Source of the DNA: Thiorhodovibrio litoralis
Lineage (GTDB): Bacteria > Pseudomonadota > Gammaproteobacteria > Chromatiales > Chromatiaceae
DNA length: 64,000 nt
Assembly (NCBI RefSeq): GCF_033954455.1
Contig: NZ_CP121473.1
Coordinates: 682,001 to 746,000, forward strand
Direction: 5' to 3'
Under the pieces are notes generated by a model, which was not told the DNA's origin, searched no databases, and saw only the letters and a list, made by a program, of their open reading frames with translations. The position numbers and the translations under genes were made by a program. Position 1 is the stretch's first letter; each line of letters begins with the position of its first letter. Shown one piece after another: positions 58,891-64,000 of the stretch.

Positions 58891-60921
58891 ATGCAGGACC
58901 TGAACCCGGCGCAGGCCGAGGCCGTTACTCATACCCATGGCCCGCTGCTGGTGATCGCCGGTGCCGGCTCGGGCAAGACGCGCGTCATTACCCGCAAGGT
59001 GGCCTTTCTGATTGCCAAACGGGGGCTGTCGGCGCGTGCCATCGTGGCACTGACTTTCACCAATAAGGCCGCGCGGGAGATGAAATCCCGCGTGGGCGAA
59101 TTGGTGCAGGGACGTGCCGCGCGCGGGTTGACAGTCTCGACTTTTCACACCTTCGGGCTCAACCTGCTGCGCCGCGAACTCAAGCACGCCGGGCTACGCC
59201 CCGGTTTTTCGCTGTTTGACCCCCAGGACGGCGAGGCACTGCTGAAGGATCGCCTGGCAGATGCCGGGATGGCGGAGATTGCCCCGGCGGCGGCTTTGGG
59301 TCGCATCTCGCAATGGAAGAATGATCTCATCCCGCCCGCAGCGGCCGCGAACGCCGCCGAGGATGACTTCGAGGCTGCCCTGGCCGCGCTCTATCGCGAC
59401 TATGAGCGCAGCCTGCGCGCCTATAACGCGGTCGACTTCGATGATCTCATCCTGCGCCCGGTCGTGTTGCTGCGCGAGCAACCGGCGGTGCGCGAGCATT
59501 CGCAGGCGCGCGTTGGTCACTTGCTGGTCGATGAGTATCAGGATACCAACAGTGCCCAATATGAGCTGATCCGCTTGCTGGTCGGGGAGCGCGGTGCCTT
59601 CACCATGGTCGGCGATGATGATCAGTCCATCTACGCCTGGCGCGGCGCGCGGCCGCAAAATCTTGGGCGGCTGCGTGAGGATTATCCGGCGCTGAAAGTC
59701 ATCACGCTGGAGCAGAACTATCGCTCCAGCGGGCGGATTCTCAAGCTTGCTAATGGTCTGATTTCACACAATCCGCACCTTTTCGAGAAGCGCCTATGGA
59801 GTGCGCTCGGCCCTGGCGAGCCGGTGCGTCTGCTCAGTTGTCGCGACGAAACGCACGAGGCCGAGCGGGTGGTGGCCGAGATTCTGCACGGGCATTTTGC
59901 CGAGCAGCACAATTTTGGTGACTATGCCATTCTCTACCGCGGCAATCATCAGGCGCGGGTGTTCGAGCAGGCATTGCGTACCCATCGCATTGCCTATTTC
60001 CTCAGCGGCGGTCAGTCCTTTTTCGCCCGCTCGGAGGTCAAGGACGTGATGGCCTACCTGCGCCTGCTCTCCAATCCGGATGACGATGCCGCCTTTCTGC
60101 GTGTCGTCAACCGGCCTGGGCGCGGTATCGGCGCCACCACGCTGGAGGCGCTCGGCGGCTTTGCTGGCGAGCAACGCACAAGCCTGCTGCGCGCTTGTTC
60201 GGCCGCTGGACTGGGCGGCCCGGTCAAGGAGCCGCAGCGGGCCGAGTTGCGCGCCTTCAATCATTGGCTCGAGGAACTGCGTGGGCGCTCGCGCAGCGAG
60301 CCCATCGCGGCGGTGCGTGCCGTGCTGAAAGACTGCGACTATGACGGCTGGCTCTATCAGCAGTCAGCCTCGCGCGCGGCGGCCGAGCGGCGCCTGCAGC
60401 ATGTCGAGGACCTGGTCGCCTGGCTGGACGCCTTGCACAAAGGCGAGCGCTCCGACGGCAACCTGCGCGGCGCCGGCCTTGATGATCTCACCGCCCGCCT
60501 GGCTCTGCTCGATGTGCTCGAGCGCCAGGACGAAGACAGCGGCGGCGATCGGGTGCATCTGATGACCCTGCATGCGGCCAAGGGGCTGGAGTTTGAGCGG
60601 GTGTTTCTGGTTGGCATGGAAGAAGATCTGCTGCCGCATCGTGCCAGTATCGAGGCCGACGAGGGCAGCGCTTCTGGCATCGAGGAAGAACGCCGTCTGT
60701 GCTATGTCGGCATCACCCGCGCCCGCCGCAGTCTGTGCCTCACGCTCGCCCGCCAGCGCCGCCGCTATGGCGAGACCGTCACCTGTGAGCCGAGCCGCTT
60801 TCTCGCCGAGCTACCCGAAGGCGAAGTGCGCCGCGATAACGACCCCGCTGCCGCCGAAGAGAGCCGCAGCCGCGGCAAGGCGCACCTGGATGCGCTCAAG
60901 GCCATGCTGGGGGGCGATTGA
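58891..60921 (+). CDS. rep: Rep-type ATP-dependent DNA helicase
   Basis: A 676-residue superfamily 1A helicase. LNPAQAEAVTHTHGPLLVIAGAGSGKTRVITRKVAFLI gives the Q motif and Walker A, ALTFTNKAAREMKSRV motif Ia, LLVDEYQDTNSAQY Walker B, VGDDDQSIYAWRGA motif III, LEQNYRSS motif IV, MTLHAAKGLEFERVFLVGMEEDLLPH motif V and EERRLCYVGITRARR motif VI. Length and SRFLAELP near the end fit Rep, which helps replication forks pass obstacles. It converges with guaC. Confidence 0.93.
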   Translation: MQDLNPAQAEAVTHTHGPLLVIAGAGSGKTRVITRKVAFLIAKRGLSARAIVALTFTNKAAREMKSRVGELVQGRAARGLTVSTFHTFGLNLLRRELKHAGLRPGFSLFDPQDGEALLKDRLADAGMAEIAPAAALGRISQWKNDLIPPAAAANAAEDDFEAALAALYRDYERSLRAYNAVDFDDLILRPVVLLREQPAVREHSQARVGHLLVDEYQDTNSAQYELIRLLVGERGAFTMVGDDDQSIYAWRGARPQNLGRLREDYPALKVITLEQNYRSSGRILKLANGLISHNPHLFEKRLWSALGPGEPVRLLSCRDETHEAERVVAEILHGHFAEQHNFGDYAILYRGNHQARVFEQALRTHRIAYFLSGGQSFFARSEVKDVMAYLRLLSNPDDDAAFLRVVNRPGRGIGATTLEALGGFAGEQRTSLLRACSAAGLGGPVKEPQRAELRAFNHWLEELRGRSRSEPIAAVRAVLKDCDYDGWLYQQSASRAAAERRLQHVEDLVAWLDALHKGERSDGNLRGAGLDDLTARLALLDVLERQDEDSGGDRVHLMTLHAAKGLEFERVFLVGMEEDLLPHRASIEADEGSASGIEEERRLCYVGITRARRSLCLTLARQRRRYGETVTCEPSRFLAELPEGEVRRDNDPAAAEESRSRGKAHLDALKAMLGGD

Positions 60922-60955
60922 CGTCACCCGGCCCGAAACCGGATGTGTGACGTCT
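60919..60955. terminator. Bidirectional terminator-like hairpin, part of the palindromic element family
   Basis: GACGTCAC (60920-60927) and GTGACGTC (60947-60954) form a perfect 8-base stem that continues with CCGG/CCGG inside. It overlaps the rep stop codon and lies between convergent genes. The inner part (CACCCGGCCCGAAACCGG) matches one arm of the full elements, so this may be a solo arm reused as terminator. There is no T-run. Confidence 0.5.
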
Positions 60956-60968
60956 TGAATTCTGAGTG

Positions 60969-62009
60969 TTAATCATTTGTAAACACCGCGTTGTGCTGCT
61001 CCTGGACGCGAATAAAGGTGGTGCGCTTGCTGAGTTCCTTAAGGCTTTGGGCACCGACATAGGTGCATGCCGAGCGTAGGCCGCCGAGGATGTCTTGGAC
61101 GGTGTTGAGCACGGGGCCGCGGTAGGGCACCTCGACCGTTTTGCCCTCAGAGGCGCGGTATTCGGCAATGCCGCCTGCGTGCTTGTTCATTGCGGTGTCC
61201 GAGCTCATTCCGTAGAAGATCTTGAAGCTCTTGCCGTCGCGGTTGATCTTCTCGCCACCGGATTCGTCGTGGCCAGCCAGCATGCCACCGAGCATGACAA
61301 AATCGGCGCCGCCGCCAAAGGCCTTGGCGATATCGCCAGGCACGGCGCAGCCGCCATCGGAGATGATTTGCCCGCCAAGCCCATGCGCTGCATCGGCGCA
61401 CTCGATGATGGCCGAGAGTTGGGGATAGCCGACGCCGGTCTTGATGCGGGTGGTGCAGACCGACCCGGGTCCGATGCCGACTTTGACCAGGTCGGCACCG
61501 GACAGCAGGAGTTCTTCGACCATTTCGCCGGTGACCACATTGCCGGCGATGATGACGTGCTTTGGAAAGTGTTCCCGGGTTTTTCGCACAAACTCGACGA
61601 AGTGCTGGCTGTAGCCGTTGGCCACATCGATGCAGATAAAATAAAGCTGTTGATGACGTTCCAGCACGGCTTTGATGGTGTCGAGATCGCGTTCGGCCGT
61701 GCCCGTGCTGACGGCTAAATAGTCCTGGATGCCAGGGTGGGCGGCGAGAAAATCATCCCAGGCATCCGGGCTGTAATGCTTGTGGATGGCGGTGAGCAGG
61801 CCTTGCTTGGATAGCACCTCCGCCATCTCGAAGGTGCCGATGGTATCCATGTTGGCGGCCATGATGGGCACGCCGGTCCAGGTCCTGCCGCTGTGGAGAA
61901 ACTTGTAGCTGCGCTCCAGCGATACCTGCGAGCGCGAGCGCAGCGTCGAGCGCTTGGGCCGGATCATCACATCTTTGAATCCGAGCTTCAGGTCGGCTTC
62001 GATTCGCAT
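60969..62009 (-). CDS. guaC: GMP reductase
   Basis: A 346-residue enzyme converting GMP to [22 protein letters not shown] opens the fold; [33 protein letters not shown] is the catalytic-Cys loop of the GuaC rather than the IMP dehydrogenase branch; [17 protein letters not shown] follows. The start at 62009 ([11 protein letters not shown]) was chosen because upstream codons lie in the divergent promoter region. Confidence 0.95.
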   Translation of the reverse strand: MRIEADLKLGFKDVMIRPKRSTLRSRSQVSLERSYKFLHSGRTWTGVPIMAANMDTIGTFEMAEVLSKQGLLTAIHKHYSPDAWDDFLAAHPGIQDYLAVSTGTAERDLDTIKAVLERHQQLYFICIDVANGYSQHFVEFVRKTREHFPKHVIIAGNVVTGEMVEELLLSGADLVKVGIGPGSVCTTRIKTGVGYPQLSAIIECADAAHGLGGQIISDGGCAVPGDIAKAFGGGADFVMLGGMLAGHDESGGEKINRDGKSFKIFYGMSSDTAMNKHAGGIAEYRASEGKTVEVPYRGPVLNTVQDILGGLRSACTYVGAQSLKELSKRTTFIRVQEQHNAVFTND

Positions 62010-62135
62010 GGGCGGGCTCCTGTAGCCGCGATGCAATGTCCGGACGGAGCCGAGCATTCATTCGCGATCGGTGACATGTGCATTCGATATAGAATAGCGG
62101 CTGGCCTGGCGACAGCAATAGCGGAGGTAGCAAGC

Positions 62136-62765
62136 GTGGCCATCATTGCCGTGGTCAGTAACAAAGGCGGTACCGGCAAGACGACCCTGGCGATGAGCCT
62201 GGCCGCCGGCCTGCTGCGCGATGAAAGTGTGATGCTGATCGATGCCGATCCGCAGCAGTCCGCCTATCAATGGCGGCTGGTGGGCGAGGATCGACCCGGC
62301 CTGCCGCCGGTGGTGGCCGTGGCGCATGGCTTCGAGTCGACAGTTAAAGCGCTCAGCGAGAGCCACCAGCATCTGGTTATCGACTGCCCGCCGTCGATCA
62401 AGTCCGAGCAGAGCGGGCGGGTGCTGCGCCTGGCCGATATTGCGTTGGTGCCGGTGCAGCCCTCGCCGATGGACCTGTGGGCAACCGCGCCGATCGCGCG
62501 GGTGATTGCCGAACTGCGTGCCGAGAACCCGCGCCTGAGAGGCTTCATCGTGATGAGCCAGATCGAGCCGCGCACCACCTTGTCGCGCCTGATGCCCGAG
62601 GCCGTCGCCGAACTCGACCTTCCGGTCGCGCAAGCCATGCTGCGGCGCCGTTCCATCCACCGCCATTGCGCGCTCGAGGGCCGGACGATTTTCCAAAGCG
62701 GACGCCGTGGCGCCGAAGCCGTGGCCGAGATTGACCAACTGATCGAGGAGATATTCCGCCCATGA
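62136..62765 (+). CDS. ParA/MinD-type positioning ATPase
   Basis: A 209-residue ATPase with deviant Walker A KGGTGKTT (10-17), DADPQ (36-40), VIDCPPS (81-87) and a C-terminal helix pair. It lacks the N-terminal DNA-binding extension of large plasmid ParA and resembles small orphan ParA proteins that place cellular cargo (chromosome, chemoreceptor, carboxysome or granule). The GTG start at 62136 has GGAGG eight bases upstream. The next gene, encoding a disordered basic protein, overlaps its stop (ATGA), the usual layout of ATPase and cargo adaptor. Cargo is unknown. Confidence 0.9.
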   Translation: MAIIAVVSNKGGTGKTTLAMSLAAGLLRDESVMLIDADPQQSAYQWRLVGEDRPGLPPVVAVAHGFESTVKALSESHQHLVIDCPPSIKSEQSGRVLRLADIALVPVQPSPMDLWATAPIARVIAELRAENPRLRGFIVMSQIEPRTTLSRLMPEAVAELDLPVAQAMLRRRSIHRHCALEGRTIFQSGRRGAEAVAEIDQLIEEIFRP

Positions 62766-63154
62766 CAGCCGCGAGCAAAACCGAACGCCAGTTGATCGAC
62801 TCCATTCGCAAGGCCAAGACAGGCGCCGAAGGCGATGCCGAGCAACCAACCGATGCACCCGCAGTTGCCGGGAGTGGATCTAAGCCAAGTTCCTCATCAG
62901 CGCCGACCTCATCAGCGCCAACCTCATCAGCGCCGAAAAGTGCTGCTACGGCCGCCGCAGCGAAGCCGTCGGGGCAGACCCCCGCAGCGAGCAAGCCAAG
63001 CACGAGCAAAGCTTCCGCTGGCAGATCGACGGCAACCAGTTCAGTGACCAAAAAACCGGCTGCAAGACAAACAGCCAGCGGCCAGCGTGCCCCAGAGTCA
63101 GCATCTAAGGGAATAGCAGGTTATAGCCTTTCACGCCGGGTTTGGCCGGATTGA
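62762..63154 (+). CDS. Disordered Ala/Ser/Lys-rich protein, candidate partner of the ParA-type ATPase
   Basis: A 130-residue protein of low complexity that I do not recognise. The N-terminal TERQLIDSIRKAKTG is a short amphipathic, basic helix; the middle is Ala, Ser, Pro, Thr and Lys with three exact or near-exact 15-base repeats (62892-62936, S-A-P-T-S); the C-terminus (GIAGYSLSRRVWPD) is the only other ordered-looking part. Partners of ParA-type ATPases typically carry a basic N-terminal stimulating peptide and a disordered body, so a role as cargo adaptor is a reasonable inference. Codon use is poorer than neighbours and the last residues may be intergenic read-through. Confidence 0.65.
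   Translation: MTAASKTERQLIDSIRKAKTGAEGDAEQPTDAPAVAGSGSKPSSSSAPTSSAPTSSAPKSAATAAAAKPSGQTPAASKPSTSKASAGRSTATSSVTKKPAARQTASGQRAPESASKGIAGYSLSRRVWPD
62892..62936 (+). repeat. Three tandem 15-base repeats in the ParA-partner gene
   Basis: CCTCATCAGCGCCGA at 62892 and 62922 with a one-base variant at 62907; each unit encodes S-S-A-P-T or close. Confidence 0.9.
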
Positions 63155-63181
63155 TGTCTGGATATTCCAAATGAGCTTCCG

Positions 63182-63299
63182 GTTTTGGGCTGGGTGACGG
63201 GCGCGGGGGTCTCGGCGGCAGGACGCCGCCGGGAAGCAGCCTATTTGAAATTGGGGATGTATTCACGGCGTCCCCCGCGCCCGTCACTCGGCCCAAAAC
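63182..63299. repeat. Palindromic intergenic element, full copy B
   Basis: Outer inverted repeats (63182-63209 and 63272-63299) differ at two of 28 positions. The element is the reverse complement of copy A with the same inner GGCGGC/GCCGCC hairpin and an extra 11 or so bases in the core (about 63240-63252). It lies between the ParA-partner gene and the MBL-fold gene. Confidence 0.85.
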
Positions 63300-63398
63300 A
63301 AGCCAAAATACTCTGAAATTCAAAGATAAATCCGTTCAGTAAACCCCGATTGTCTCGGGGCAGTTAAAGTCTTACTTCATCGACAGGAATCAGAACGC

Positions 63399-64000
63399 AT
63401 GATGGAAACTCTCGCCGACGGCGTCTATTGCATCGACACCGGGCTTTACCGGCCGCAGCTTGCTGCCTGTTATCTGATTCGCGCAGGCGACAGCCTGGCT
63501 TTCGTCGATACCGGCGTGGCGCGCGCCCTGCCGCGCTTGCTTAACGCCGTGGCCGAGCTCGGTCTCACGCCCGCGCATGTCGAGGCAGTGATCCCGACCC
63601 ATGTCCATCTCGACCATGCCGGCGCTGCGGGTGCGCTGATGCAGGCCTGCCCCAATGCGCGGCTGATCGTGCATCCGAAGGGTGCGCCCCATCTGATCGA
63701 CCCCTCGAAGCTGATCGCGGGGGCCACAGCCGTCTATGGCGCCGAAGAATTCGAGCGCCATTTTGGGGCTCTGACCCCCATCCCCGAATCCCGCGTTGAG
63801 CTGGCCGAGGATGAGCATCGCATCGACCTTGGCGGGAGGATGTTGCGCTTCATCGACACGCCAGGGCATGCCAATCACCACGGCTGCCTGTTCGATGAGC
63901 GCACGCGCGGCTGGTTTACCGGCGACACCTTCGGTATCGCCTATCCGGAATTCCACACCGATGCCGGACCCTGGCTGTACGCACCGACAACCCCGGTCGC
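63399..64000 (+). CDS. MBL-fold metallo-hydrolase (partial, C-terminus off the window)
   Basis: The first 200 residues of a metallo-beta-lactamase-fold enzyme. The metal site IPTHVHLDHAG (His68, His70, Asp72, His73), His157 in FIDTPGHANHHG and Asp176 in WFTGDTFG are intact. The N-terminus (YCIDTGLYRPQLAACYLIRAGDSLAFVDTG) is typical of glyoxalase-II-like or persulfide-related members; which one cannot be decided from the fragment. The first of two adjacent ATGs (63399) was taken; CAGGAA lies eight bases upstream. Confidence 0.88.
   Translation, partial: MMETLADGVYCIDTGLYRPQLAACYLIRAGDSLAFVDTGVARALPRLLNAVAELGLTPAHVEAVIPTHVHLDHAGAAGALMQACPNARLIVHPKGAPHLIDPSKLIAGATAVYGAEEFERHFGALTPIPESRVELAEDEHRIDLGGRMLRFIDTPGHANHHGCLFDERTRGWFTGDTFGIAYPEFHTDAGPWLYAPTTPV

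Noticed and set aside
58579-58903. Overlapping short frames on both strands before the helicase gene
   Set aside because: Neither has a credible start or recognisable domain; the codon pattern does not match the neighbours.

Overview
The window is a GC-rich chromosomal segment of a gammaproteobacterium. The order rpsB-tsf-pyrH-frr-uppS-cdsA-dxr-rseP-bamA-skp-lpxD-fabZ-lpxA-lpxB-rnhB, the ybgC-tolQRAB-pal-cpoB block and the divergent map-glnD pair are classic for that class. The protein flavour (B12-dependent MetH with its own B12 importer, methylcitrate cycle, orphan TRAP permease, DUF1631 and DUF2782 proteins) would fit a purple sulfur bacterium (Chromatiales), but no photosynthesis or sulfur-oxidation gene lies here, so that placement is inference.

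Layout. 1-562: start of ccmA (cytochrome c maturation), running off the left edge. 812-1432: membrane-anchored DUF2726-like protein. 1499-4031 (minus): nitrilase-family amidase, TrpD2-like phosphoribosyltransferase and Rieske ferredoxin, probably one operon. 4222-6588 (minus): a TOTE-type primase-helicase, the clearest conflict/defence-like gene. 6780-14695 (minus): metH-btuF-btuC-btuD-cobD, a methionine synthase and cobalamin acquisition unit, preceded by tRNA-Ala(CGC). 15210-21859: DUF882 peptidase, lytic transglycosylase, DUF1631 protein, a small unknown, an O-acetylhomoserine sulfhydrylase and a secreted unknown.

21973-25486 (minus) holds map and glnD. From 25636 rightwards runs the long translation / envelope / lipid A block to rnhB at 40815, much of it with overlapping stop and start codons. 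The rpsB leader can fold into two exclusive hairpins, one of which hides the Shine-Dalgarno. 40918-45378 (minus): YihY, SmpB, TRAP DctM and DctQ, DUF2782/EF-hand protein. 45566-52572: bioA and the Tol-Pal operon. 52652-52947: tRNA-Cys and tRNA-Leu, followed by a small graveyard of gene fragments (53310-53808). 53809-58455 (minus): methylcitrate cycle operon prpR(GntR)-prpB-prpC-prpD with a promoter flanked by two identical-type operators. 58891-64000: Rep helicase, guaC, a ParA-type ATPase with a disordered partner, and the start of an MBL-fold hydrolase.

Best leads: the ParA plus disordered-partner pair, the primase-helicase, a family of palindromic intergenic elements (two full copies and three partial ends), the amidase-TrpD2-Rieske operon, the rpsB leader switch, and the absence of any usual start codon for cobD, which lies in frame with btuD across a single TGA.
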